From Cyanophora paradoxa (lineage: Eukaryota; Glaucocystophyceae; Cyanophorales; Cyanophoraceae): a stretch of DNA of 64,000 nt. Every line of letters starts with the position of its first letter. The stretch's first letter is position 1. The stretch lies in the NCBI GenBank assembly GCA_004431415.1, contig QPMI01000656.1, positions 29,773 to 93,772 on the forward strand, in the 5' to 3' direction. Positions 42,354-52,217 of the stretch are shown in pieces. The notes below the pieces were generated by a model. The model worked only from the letters and a program-made list of their open reading frames with translations. It searched no databases and had not been told where the DNA came from. The translations under genes were made by a program, and so were the position numbers.

Positions 42354-43558
42354 CCGTCGCCTCCTCCCGCTCGAACCCCTTCAGGCCCTGCGCACACGAT
42401 CCGATTATCGGGAGCACTATGATCAGCGCCGGCGACACGCCGCGTGCAGCGGCGGGGTGTCGAGTGGGCGCGCCTGGAACATGGTGGAGAGCTGGTCGAT
42501 GTCGGTGTCCGGCACCGTCACGTCCACATCTGCCGGCGGCGGCGGCAACGGCGGCTCGCCCTCCGCCGCCTCGGTCTTCACGCCGCCCGCGGGGCCACGC
42601 GTACGTGAGCTCGATCGCAAGGTCCGGGGCGGCCGCCGCGGCGCGCGCGCGCGCGCCGGCGGCGCCGGCGGATCGTCGGACATATCGTGCTCGTGCTCGT
42701 CCGAGCCCGCGGTGAGCGCCTCGCGCTCAATCTTCGCGACACGCGCCTCGTCGTCCGAGTCCGAGTCGCCGCTGCCACCGCCGCCGCGCATGGGGCCCAT
42801 GTCCACAGGCTGCTCCGCCGCCCTCTTCGGCGCCTTCGCGCGCGGCGACGGCAGCGGCAGCGACGGCTCCTCCGACTGAGCGCGCCCTTGCGCCGATGAA
42901 GACGACGTCGACGCGCCCTTGCGCTGCGGTGCCCTGCGCGCGACCGGAAGCCGCGGCTCGGCGCCGATTGCGATGTCGGGCTGAGCGTGCGGGGCGCCGG
43001 CGGACCTCTTGGTCACGTGGACGGTGTAGAAGGCGATAAGCGCGCCATCCAACGCCTCCACGGTCAGCCTGCCGGCGGGGCGCGAATCACTTTCCAAAAA
43101 GGCTATCCAAGCGAGGGTGGCCCGGGCGCACCTGAAGAGAGTCGGGGGGCGCCGCGGCAGCTGGTAGCTCGCGATCTCAGGCCCTGCGGGGCGTGTCAGC
43201 GCTGTTGGTGGGCCCCATCGCAAGGGGGTGGCCAGCTGCTGAGGCCGGCGCACGGAATCCGAAGCCGTCGGAGGTGCAGCCGTCCCCTTGGAAGGAAAGG
43301 ACCACGGAATCGGAAGGCGGTCCGAATTTGTAGCCGTTCCTGAAGCGCAGCAGCGGTTCCGGCGCTGTCGCCGCCGACTCTGGCAACGGCCGCGGCGCGC
43401 GCGATCATGAGAAGGCGCGCGCGGGCCTCGGGCGCAAAGATCGGCGAGGGCGGCCCACCGGCGAAAGCGAGCCGCACTCGGACCGAGGCGCCCGCCCACG
43501 ACCCGCTGCCCGCCACCGCCTGCAGGCGATACTCCCTGGCCAGAGCGCACGTCGTCAT
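39258..43558 (-). CDS. Large TPR-like protein, multi-exon
   Basis: I read a single gene from about 43558 (MTTCALAREYRLQAV…) to a stop at 39258. Early exons give NGYKFGPPSDSVVLSFQGDG and LTVEALDGALIAFYTVHV, then a long acidic/Ser-rich disordered part (about 43.0-42.45 kb) and NSLAPPYRHGSDAAREEATI. A stop at 41904 looked like a gene end, but splicing from GTGCGC after DLAA (about 41926) to TTTTCGCAG at about 41853 restores the frame (DLAA|ALSSAELFDTPLF), and further joints (STLDG|RFRARAALEDL; FEVCNGP|WRCLRAPDLSP) also close. The C-terminal third has helical-repeat features: WSTLIRAGLSPSGEEATIL, HFARGAELISAMGEGARALL, QLGQTYYFLGKFEKALPWLE (a good TPR signature), and a disordered tail. No catalytic motif is seen; a scaffold role is inferred. 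It could be two genes if the 41.9 kb joint is wrong. Confidence 0.6.
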
Positions 43559-43879
43559 TCGATCGATATCGGGAGAAATCTCTCAAGGGCGAATGCATAT
43601 GCACACGGCAATCTTTAAAGAAAATACATGCGGTTTAATGTTTCCAAGATTGAGGGGGGCGCGGATCCGGATCCGGACCTGGAAGCGATGAGTACAAGGT
43701 CCGCGCGGTCCGCGTACTCGCCGGTCCTCGGTGTAGCCTCCGCCGGCTCCGGCGGGCCGCCTTTCGCGTCCTGGGCCGTCGCTCGCGATCAGAGGCCGGA
43801 CATAGAAACAAACTGCCTGCCTTACATATATATATACTTTTAATTTTGCAACTGCAACGCACCCGGGCCTTCCTGCAGA

Positions 43880-44207
43880 GGAGGAGGGTGAAGGGCTGGG
43901 CGACTGGTTGCGGCTGGAGCTGGCCATGCATATGGCCGGCCAAGGGTAGAAGCTCGAGGCCGAGATCTAGAGGCGCTGCAGCCTGCAGCTGGGGAAACAG
44001 GGAGAGTTCGGGATCGACCAGGGCGCCGAGGGCCCGGAAGTCGACGTCGCCCCCGACGACCCCGAACGGATGCGGAACCGGCACCGAGTCAAGCAAGAAG
44101 CCGGGCGGCACAGCCGCTGCGCCTGACACCTCGAAATGCAAGCCGGGAAGAAGAGGGGCCTGCGAGGGCCACGGCCCGCAACCGCCAGGGGGCTGATCGA
44201 CGTACAT
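43880..44207 (-). CDS. Weak hypothetical ORF
   Basis: A minus-strand frame starting MYVDQPPGGCGPW at 44207 has a non-repetitive hydrophobic stretch (GFLLDSVPVPHPFGVVGGDVD). No family, no clear splice structure, and it ends in simple sequence. It may be an exon of an unresolved gene or chance. Confidence 0.2.
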
Positions 44208-45110
44208 ACTGTCGCGATTATCTGTAGCCGGCTGCGGCGAGCTGTGCTACGACGGGCGCCCGACAGTCGACGACGCTGATTATTATTATATATAACGGCA
44301 CGGAGGCCGCTAGCGCTCTTGGGATGTAGATCCAAATTAAAGTTGCAATCGCCGCAGTGCACGATGATCGACCGAGCATATACGTATGCACATGCGTACT
44401 CCGCCGCACGGATATTTTCACGCGTATAGATCACGCGCCGCTGCAGCTCCTGATCGCGATTTACGATACAGTTGCGAAAGATGAGGCGATGAGGAAATCG
44501 CTAGCTATAGCGCTTGATGATCAATGCGTCAACGCTGATGTGAGAGCCCTGCTCAGCGGCTCTGGAGTCTGGATCTTCTAGTTACTATAGCAATAGACTC
44601 TGAGATCTGCACGCTGCCGACAGGCAACCTCGAGCGCTAGCTGAAGCTCGAAGTGACTCGCAGCTCCCTAGGCCTGACTCAGTAATGCGCGGCGGCAGCC
44701 GCGGGACGCCGGGACCCGGGAGCAGCCTCCGAGCAGGTTGCCAAGTTGAAGCTTCAGGGCTTTACGGTCTTTACCGCAGTATGTTCGTCAGACGCTTGCG
44801 CACGGCGCACTGCGGGCCTGCGGCAGCTGCGCATGCCATGCAGCCTGATCATGATGCATATGCACTGGCAGCACTGCAGCTGCGGCCTCTGCCAGTGTGC
44901 ACTGTGCACAGGTCGACGTTACAGGTGTCACACTGTGACAGTGTACATGTGCACTGTGCAGTCTGTGCTAGCGCTGCCAGGCTGCTTAGTCTGTGCAGTA
45001 TACGTACCGTAGACTTCCGAAGTTCCGTACTACGGTAGTATACGTACACTGTCACAGTGTAATACGGTACGCCGCCGCTACTACCGTCGGGCACTAAATT
45101 ACTGCGGCGT
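44208..45110. other. Gene-poor, palindrome-rich DNA
   Basis: No gene is supported. The DNA is dense in TGCA, GTGCAC, CTAG and GTAC palindromes and carries a perfect 17-bp inverted repeat (44930-44946 and 45044-45060). Confidence 0.5.
44930..45060. repeat. 17-bp perfect inverted repeat
   Basis: ACACTGTGACAGTGTAC at 44930-44946 is the exact reverse complement of 45044-45060. The loop is about 97 bp and itself has small palindromes. Each arm is nearly self-complementary (CACTGTGACAGTG). Confidence 0.85.
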
Positions 45111-45116
45111 TAATTA

Positions 45117-45660
45117 ACGCGGTTTCAAAAATGGCACTAGCTCCTCTGAGCGAAATACCGCGGTACCAAATTAACGCGGGTTTAAGATTTTGAGGCTTGT
45201 ATGGGGCAGTAAGTTTAGGGGGTACTGTATGGGGCGACTTCTCAGCTGCAGCAGCAAATTACCGCGGCACCAAATTACCGCGTTTTAAGAAACGCGGTTT
45301 CAAAAATGGCACTAGCTCCTCTGAGCGAAATACCGCGGTACCAAATTAACGCGGTTTTAAGATTTTGAGGCTTGTATGGGGCAGTAAGTTTAGGGGGTAC
45401 TGTATGGGGCGACTTCTCAGCTGCAGCAGCAAATTACCGCGGCACCAAATTACCGCGTTTTAAGAAACGCGGTTTCAAAAATGGCACTAGCTCCTCTGAG
45501 CGAAATACCGCGGTACCAAATTAACGCGGTTTTAAGATTTTGAGGCTTGTATGGGGCAGTGAGTTTAGGGGGTACTGTATGGGGCGACTTCTCAGGAATC
45601 TAAGCTGCAGCAGCAAATTATTAAATTACCGCGGCACCAAATTACCGCGTTTTAACTTAG
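45117..45660. repeat. 175-bp tandem satellite, three copies
   Basis: Unit starts ACGCGGTTTCAAAAATGG at 45117, 45292 and 45467, exactly 175 bp apart. The first two units are nearly identical; the third has short insertions near 45595 and 45620. Each unit contains two related words, AAATTACCGCGG and CAAATTACCGCG, and CCAAATTAACGCGG, so it is itself built of a short A/T-plus-CGCG motif. The unit is much more AT-rich than the gene region. A degenerate inverted continuation (TTAATTTGGTACCGCG) lies at about 45679-45695. Confidence 0.9.
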
Positions 45661-47975
45661 TAAGAAACTTTTGGCGCGTTAATTTGGTACCGCGTTAGTT
45701 AAGTGCCCGCGGTACTTAAGTGCCCTACGCCGGGCCTACGGAGTCGTAGTACGGACCCTACGGTAGGCCGGGCTACGGCGCCCGGGGCCGCCGTCGGCGA
45801 GGCGGCGGCGGCGCGGCGCGGCCGGCGTCCGGGCGTCCGGGCCGCGTCGACGTCCCTAGTTAAAAGCTAGTTTATGTCGCTATAAACATTTAATTAGCCT
45901 ACCCCGGTAGTAGGCTTGTGTGGCCCACTATATCATGATATATCGATATATCATCATATATATCGTTCACATAATAATTGAATTTGGGGATGACATAAAT
46001 AAATGCGCGTTATACAGTTTATACTCGTAGTACGTACTAGTAACAGCGCGTTAAAAATTAAGAATTCATGGCCCAGAAATTAGTACTAACGGGCCAGTAG
46101 TATTATACTAGTATACTAGTAGTACCCGGCCTGCCGACGAGGCTGCCGTTAAGTAGTGGACTCTGAACTTTGTGAGTCTTAACTAGTACTGGACTGGCCC
46201 CTGGGCCCTGGCCAATTGTTCACCGAAAAACAAAACTTTGAATTTAGAAATAGGGGTTCCAAAAGTGCATATTGAAAGATTACTAACGTTATAATTATTG
46301 AGTAACAGTAAGCAGACTCTCGATGTTGTTTTACAAGCGTCACCTTGATGGTACCAATAGATGGTTTGAAGGTCCTACCACCCCGCAATTATCACGTCAA
46401 TATGACGTCATTCGTTGTTTTTCTGATTCGGCGAATCGAAAGAGACCGAAAACTCAAAAAAACTCACTCGAACTTGAAGGTGGCTCTCGGGGTTAACAGA
46501 CCGTCATTGAAAACTCACATTCGACGGCGACAACGCGGTTGAACCGTTAACTTGAACCGTTGAACGCCGCCCGCGCGCGTCGACGTCCGACGGTCGCGAA
46601 TCTCGCGATCGCGATCCGGGCCGGCCCGCGCGCGGCGCCGCGGGGCCGGCGCGGGCCGCCGGCCGCGGGCGGTCGCGGAGCGCAGCCTGGGCCGCTGGTA
46701 GCCCAGTACTAGTGGTAGGCACTGCTAGGCAGTGGTAGGCACAGTGGTAGGGTTGCCGCCGACTTGCCGGCCCGGAGTTCCCGGAGTCCGATCCGGGGCA
46801 CTGAAACTCCGCCGGGCCGTACGGACTCCGGGATCCGGATCCGGGTGCACGTGGGTGGGCGGAACTCCGTACGGAGCGGAGGCCCCCATACAAAAACCCG
46901 GGTTCGAACCCTGCGGCGCCAGTCGCCCAGAAGGCCAGATGCAGAGCGTCATGATCGATATCAGCAATCCGAGCGCTACAATTAGCGCCGAGCAGCAGGA
47001 GCGATCCGATCGAGTTGCCAGACGGTGAGAGGCTGCGAAACATGCACGGCCAGCTGCAGGGGGGTTACGTATACCTGTGCATGCGTACCGTAGTATATAT
47101 ATACGTATACGTAGTACTAGTACGAGAAGGAGGTCGAGGAGGAGGAGGATATCGATGACGAATAGGATGTAGCTTAGTCCTTTGGGGGCCCTAGCTAGGC
47201 CTCTTACGTGCAGGGGGGCGCCTAGGCCTCCTTTCAGTCATTTTGTTAGGGTTCTCCGGTACATGCGGAATTCGAACTCCGTGCGGAATTCGAACGCGTA
47301 CGTGCGGATGCGGAACTCCGCGAGCTCCACCCGGTCCGATGTCCGAAAGGCTTAGTCCCGTAGGCTCATCTCTCGACTTGACACAGATGGACACCTCAGT
47401 TATATCTCTAGCCATTTGTCTCGGTGTGTGCGAATTCATTTACGAACGTGCACGTGCGGAACTCCGGGTCAGTTCCGGTTCCGGGTGGTCTGCCCGGAAC
47501 TCCGTGCGGAGCGGCAACCCTAGCCGCTTGGCGCCGAAAATGACGATGAGCACTACGTATACGTATACTGTAGGATTGCTTTTTTAGCCGATGTTTTTAA
47601 TTGCCGTATATTGCCGAGAGGCCGAATTCGGCAATTTTAAGCCACGGCAATTCTCAGGGGGTAGGGCTCAATGGCCGCTTTTTGTATGGCGCCATAGAAG
47701 AAATCCAGAGTTTCGGCAATTTAGCGCCACGGCAATTCCGGTTTTGGTCGAATTCGGCAATTTAACTACGCGGCAATTTAAGCATTCCTACAGTACCGTA
47801 CGTAGACTCCGTAGTACACGAAGTGAATTGAACACTGAATTCTCGAGCAGCAGCTGCAGCCCTTAATTTTATACTAAGTAATGTGCTGCCGCAGCCGCCA
47901 GTGCAGCTGCCACAGCCTGCCAGTGATCATGAGATCGTCGACGTCGACGTTGTCGCCCGTTTAATTTGCACGACC
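45661..47975. other. Gene-poor AT-richer region
   Basis: No supported gene. It holds repeated words around GGAACTCCGTACGGAGC (about 46868) and GGAACTCCGTGCGGAGC (about 47495), and a cluster of GGCAATT motifs, CACGGCAATT twice and GCGGCAATTT (47600-47785), reminiscent in style of the 175-bp satellite. Palindromes ACTAGT, GTATAC and TATATA are common. Confidence 0.45.
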
Positions 47976-47980
47976 AAAAA

Positions 47981-48730
47981 AAGGCCGGGGGTACGGGGGC
48001 GGCCGGTGGCGTACCCCTTTCTGAGGCTTAAGGGGTACGCCCCTATCCCTGCCGCCCCAAATGGCGCGCCTGTCGCCTGCGCTTCGCCTGCAAGCAGGTC
48101 AACCGAGCTGAGTTGGGCGGGGGTACGGGGGCGGCCGGCGGCGTACCCCTTGCTGAGGCGTAGGCGGGAACTCCCTGTCCCCGCCCCGCCGAACAGCGCG
48201 CCCGTCGCCTGCGCCTTGCCTGCGAGCAGGGCAACCGGCCTGAGCTTGGACGGGGGTACGGGGGCGGCCGGTGGCGTACCCCTTTCTGAGGCTTACGCGG
48301 GTACGCCACTAGTGCTCTCCCCGCCCCGCTGAATGGTGAATTCGAACCTGTTGCCTGCACCTCGCCTGCGAGCAGGTCAACCGGCCTGAGCTTGGGCGGG
48401 GGTGCAGGGGCGGCCGGTGGCATACCCCTTGCTGAGGCATAGGCGGGTACGCCCCTCTCCCCGCCCCGCGGAATTGTGCGCCCGTCGCCTGCGCCTTGCC
48501 TGCGAGCAGGGCAACCGCGCTGAGCTTGGGCGGGGGTGCAGGGGCGGCCGGTGGCGTACCTCTTTCTGAGGCTTACGCGGGTACGCCCCTATCCCCGCCG
48601 CCCCAAATGGCGCGCCTGTCGCCTGCGCTTCGCCTGCAAGCAGGGCAACCGAGCTGAGCTTGGGCGGGGATGCGGGGGCGGCCGGTGGCGTACCCCTTGC
48701 TGAGGCGTAGGCGGGAACGCCGCTCTCCCC
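47981..48730. repeat. ~133-bp tandem array, six copies
   Basis: The word GGCCGG(T/C)GGCGTACC marks the units at 48001, 48133, 48266, 48412 (variant), 48546 and 48680. Spacings are 132, 133, 146, 134 and 134 bp. Each unit also carries CTGAGGC(T/G)TA, GCCTGCG(C/A)…TTGCCTGC or CGCCTGC and CAACCG. The period is not a multiple of three, and stops appear in every frame, so it is non-coding. The last unit is cut at CTCTCCCC, where the retrotransposon poly(A) (as T on this strand) begins. Confidence 0.9.
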
Positions 48731-48741
48731 TTTTTTTTTTT

Positions 48742-49112
48742 GAGTTTTCCGTAGTTTATTAGGGGACAGAGCCCCTGGTACACAAAAAACATCGTTTTCT
48801 GTCTACCCTAGGCCTAGGTCTACCCTAGGCCAACTAATATACTTTAGCCTAGTCTACTCCCCACTATTGGGTCTCCGACTAGGCGCCCCAAGGGCTATAC
48901 CCTATTGCGAGCCCCGCCCCTCTACCCTTGAGGCGGCTCTCTCGGAGCCTCCCCCCCGCGACGGGCCAGGGCCGGTCACGATGGGGTGGGGTAGAGAGGT
49001 GGCAGGGGGCTGGGGCCGGGGAGATTGTTGGGCTGGCAGGCTCAGGGTTTAAAGCCAAGCGGCGAGATCCCAAAGATGAGAAGAGAGAGGAGGAGATCTC
49101 CGCGGTGGTACC
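48742..49112 (-). other. LINE 3' UTR with poly(A) signal
   Basis: Non-coding 3' end of the LINE. On the minus strand AATAAA (48760-48755) lies about 14 nt before an A11 run (48741-48731), a canonical mRNA end, as expected for an insertion made by target-primed reverse transcription. Confidence 0.8.
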
Positions 49113-52100
49113 TCACGTGTTCCCGTGCAGGACAGAGGAGCGGGCGTGGAAGGCGGTGGAGGTGGCGGTGTCGGTGGAGCGACAGGGAACAGATGGGACA
49201 GGTTGCTGGAGGGGCGAGATGGGGAGGGTGGAGCTGGAGAGCCCGTTTCGAGAAGAGGAAGGGTGGAGGAGGGGAGGGTGCGGGGGAGGAGGCTGGGGTG
49301 AGGGCCGGGCCTCTTCGGTGGGGAGGGCGGGGCGGCGGCCGGTCTTGTGGGGGAGGCCGGTCTTGAGGTTCGGGAAGAGGCTCGGGCACAGCTGATGCGG
49401 CTGCGGACGACGCTCCATCCCGCCGCTGGGCGTGACCATGAGCAGCAGCAGGGGTGACGGAAGCTGCTGCAGCTGTTCTAGATCTGCGGGGGCGAGGTCC
49501 GGGTCCGGAATTATTGCCTCGGGCTGCACGGAATCCCGCCGACTCTTGAATTTCTCGAAGGAGGCGCGGGCGTCGCGTCCGCACTGTTGCCGTGCCGTCG
49601 GCTTGTGCCACTGGTGTGTCAGGCGGGGCACTTGCGTTGGCGGACTGTCCTTTGGACTCTGGGGCCTAGCTATAGAGGTGTCGCTGACGGCCGACGGGCG
49701 CGGGCGGGGTTGGAAGAAGGTGCGGATGTCTGCTCGCGAGTTCCGGGCCGCAGGCCTTGGGGTAGGCTGCGCGCTCAGCGGGGGCCGGTATTGGGGTTCC
49801 GGTGCGGGCGTGACTATTTTGGGCCTGGATGGGCCTGCAATGGCTTCATCTTGGGGGGCGCGGTCTGTCTCGCTGGTTTTGGGGGGCGACACTGGAGCGG
49901 TACATTTTCCTTTGCGTTTGTGCTGCGCCAGGGCTTCGGGGGAGGCAGCAGCGTAACCGCACCGGCAGCTGAGGGGGGCATCCCGTGGCAGTTCTCCCGG
50001 GGCCAGCGCAGCCACCGGTATTGCCCGGGGCTGCTCGGGCTGGGAGGCGGTGCTCGTGGGCGCCTCCGTATCCAAGGCCTGCGAGCCTAGAATCCGAGAA
50101 AGAATGAGGCCGCGCCAGGTGGCGCAGTTAGACACAGTGCCCGTGAAGGAGGGTGTGTAGGCCGTGGGGTCATGTTCCAGAGCACGGACAAGTATTTCGG
50201 CGAAGGCACAGACGAAAATCCCGCAGTTGAAGCGATCGTTTTGGGCCGGGATGGGGAATCGGGTGGCTGAGGGGAGGGGCCAGGTGAGAGCGTCGTCGGC
50301 GCCGGTCGAGGAGCCTAGGGCTGCGCATTCGCGCTCCATGTTGAGCCATTTTAGGAGGGGCAGGAGTTGACGGCGGGCCTCTTCGGGGCCCGGGAGATTG
50401 TATCCATCGTATAGTTCAGCACGGCGAGCACGGAGATGGAGGGCTGCAAGGATCCAGTGGCCCGGGGTGTGGATAGGGAAGAGTAATAGGTCATAGTCAA
50501 AGACATTAATTCCGCGCCCAGCGGTGCGACGGCGCAGGCGGGCGCTGCCCGCCGGCGTTATTGTCTGGGGAATAGCGGCGTAGAAAGTGTGCGGGAAAAG
50601 TAAGACGCGTCGGCGAGGGTTAATTTCTCCGCTCGCAAGAAGGTTTAGTCGGGCAAGGTAGTAGTTGATGACGTCGGCGTTCACCCAGGACGAGCCGTTC
50701 AGCGTGGCTAGGTCATGGAGCGATACGGAGGCACTGCCAAACAGTGCAGCGGGGCCGCTGCGGGCTGCCGGGAGCTCTCGGACTGCGCTGTTGGGTAGAG
50801 CGCGGGTAGGGGAGCGGCGTACTTGGGCCCAGGCGGCACGTAATGCAGGTGGGGACGGCGGAGCCGGCCACCCTGCATTACTGGCATTAATATTGGTGAT
50901 GCTGTTAGCAGCTGCCGGCCTAGCTACAGGTCTAGGTCTCGGGCTCGAGCTCGGGGCGGCGGTAGGGGGCACCGGCGTTGCGGGTATCGCTGTTGTAGGG
51001 GGGGCCGTGGCCGGCCACGGTGCTGGGGGAGCAGCGCGGGTTCGAGAGCGGCGCGACTGGCTGACTAATTGTAGGTCTGATGAGAGGGTGAGCTGGCCGT
51101 TGGGTATCCGTCGACGCGGGGCCGGGGCCACCACGGTCGAGGGGCTCGTGGGCTCATCCCTAATCCTGGCTGGCATCGACCTCGCCGGTGAGGGCTCAGC
51201 AGGGCGCGAGGGTCGAGGTGCATGAGTTTGGCGGCGAGTAATCCCGTGTCGGCGTTGCCAGGACTGGACTTCGCTATTGCGAGCCTTCCAGATTGCTTGG
51301 GTGTAGTCTATGATGGTGGCCATAATTGCGTTGGCGCATTTAAGCGCCGCCGGTCTACGTACATCTAAGTAAATCAGGGCAGGGATGAGGCTACGAGGAA
51401 GGAGGAGCCTGACGGTGTGGCGGGGAGAATCGCAGGCAAGGTCGGCGAAGAGTTTGCTGCCGAGGCTTTGCCACTGATCGGGCAGGCCATAGAGTGGCTG
51501 CGTGAGGTGCGAAGGAAGGGGGCCCGGCCGTTGGCGCTGACGCTCTGACCATCCCCAGTTTGCATCGTCAGCCAGTGCAAAGGCCGGGAACAGTTGGCGC
51601 AGCAACAGTCCGTCCTGGCGCAGGGCCGGGGGCAGCTTGTAGGCTGGGTCGCCAGCTGCAGCCGCATCGACTGCAGTTTTTAGGCGTTGAGACGATATGG
51701 TTTCGTACAATAGGTTGAATATCTTAGTTTGGGCTTCGATACGGAGGGTGCGTGTTGCTGGGCAGAGACCAAAGGCGTGGTCGTGGGTTTCAGGCGTCCC
51801 GCTAACGATAGGGGGGGGCCGCGGTGCCTGGCGTGCGTCTCGTGCGGCCGGGTCGCCGTTGGGGCCGTTCCGGATCCCACCGTCTTCCTCGGGGTCGGAC
51901 GCAGGCGGCTGCCATGGCGGGGCTGGGGTGGGCCGGCCGTCTGGGCCTAGCACGGACGCGCAGCCTGCGCGAACACAGAGTCCATTTGGATTTATTGCAC
52001 TATAGAGATGGGGAGCGTCCCGGGCACGTTCACCCATGAGGGGTGCGAGTCCGGAGCTGAATTTCGTGATTTGAGCAAGCCTCGCATTCAGGGGTGCGAT

Positions 52101-52217
52101 GCATCGCGGGAGAGCCCTTTCTTGCGGTATTCGCGGGCGAGGCGCGCACGGTCGACCGGACTGCCCAAATGGCATTTTTCGGTTGCAAGGAGACGGGAGA
52201 AGTTCCGAAATTCGCAC
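49113..52217 (-). CDS. LINE ORF, C-terminal part: CCHC finger and Ulp1-like protease
   Basis: A 1034-codon open frame; the first ~40 codons overlap the RNase H frame and are probably not used. Real sequence starts near LNARLAQITKF. A C-x4-C…H-x4-C finger (LCVRAGC…THDHAFGLC, about 51985-51760) follows, typical of the segment after RNase H in LINEs, then a helical region (TIIDYTQAIWKARNS). Residues about 500-690 match Ulp1/SENP C48 peptidases: SSWVNADVINYYLARL, INVFDYDLLLFPIH, the catalytic His in TPGHWIL (~586), Asp in LYDGYN (~602), oxyanion Gln in PAQNDRFN (~659) and Cys in NCGIFVCAF (~665). All four active-site residues are present. A CRCGYAAASPEALAQHKRKGKC-like finger (CxC…H…C) follows at about 745-766. 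The tail is Pro/Ser-rich with an RADIRTFF motif. The protease could process the polyprotein or remove SUMO/ubiquitin-like modifiers; this is inference. Confidence 0.85.
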   Translation of the reverse strand: MRISELLPSPCNRKMPFGQSGRPCAPRPRIPQERALPRCIAPLNARLAQITKFSSGLAPLMGERARDAPHLYSAINPNGLCVRAGCASVLGPDGRPTPAPPWQPPASDPEEDGGIRNGPNGDPAARDARQAPRPPPIVSGTPETHDHAFGLCPATRTLRIEAQTKIFNLLYETISSQRLKTAVDAAAAGDPAYKLPPALRQDGLLLRQLFPAFALADDANWGWSERQRQRPGPLPSHLTQPLYGLPDQWQSLGSKLFADLACDSPRHTVRLLLPRSLIPALIYLDVRRPAALKCANAIMATIIDYTQAIWKARNSEVQSWQRRHGITRRQTHAPRPSRPAEPSPARSMPARIRDEPTSPSTVVAPAPRRRIPNGQLTLSSDLQLVSQSRRSRTRAAPPAPWPATAPPTTAIPATPVPPTAAPSSSPRPRPVARPAAANSITNINASNAGWPAPPSPPALRAAWAQVRRSPTRALPNSAVRELPAARSGPAALFGSASVSLHDLATLNGSSWVNADVINYYLARLNLLASGEINPRRRVLLFPHTFYAAIPQTITPAGSARLRRRTAGRGINVFDYDLLLFPIHTPGHWILAALHLRARRAELYDGYNLPGPEEARRQLLPLLKWLNMERECAALGSSTGADDALTWPLPSATRFPIPAQNDRFNCGIFVCAFAEILVRALEHDPTAYTPSFTGTVSNCATWRGLILSRILGSQALDTEAPTSTASQPEQPRAIPVAALAPGELPRDAPLSCRCGYAAASPEALAQHKRKGKCTAPVSPPKTSETDRAPQDEAIAGPSRPKIVTPAPEPQYRPPLSAQPTPRPAARNSRADIRTFFQPRPRPSAVSDTSIARPQSPKDSPPTQVPRLTHQWHKPTARQQCGRDARASFEKFKSRRDSVQPEAIIPDPDLAPADLEQLQQLPSPLLLLMVTPSGGMERRPQPHQLCPSLFPNLKTGLPHKTGRRPALPTEEARPSPQPPPPHPPLLHPSSSRNGLSSSTLPISPLQQPVPSVPCRSTDTATSTAFHARSSVLHGNT

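Noticed and set aside
41904-42438. Gene end at 41904 (separate gene from the TPR-like one)
   Set aside because: Splicing at GTGCGC after DLAA to TTTTCGCAG removes the stop and restores frame with the next exon, so one gene was preferred, though two genes remain possible.
45121-45200. Small ORF starting ATGGCACTAGC in each 175-bp unit
   Set aside because: Only about 20 codons long, repeated with the satellite and lacking any coding signal.
46850-46925. tRNA-like T-arm (GGGTTCGAACCC)
   Set aside because: Only the T-loop-like palindrome is present. No matching acceptor stem, D-arm or anticodon arm lies at the right distance, and TTCGAA-type palindromes are common here.
47981-48730. Possible CRISPR array
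   Set aside because: The 133-bp units are contiguous tandem repeats without spacers, in a eukaryotic genome.
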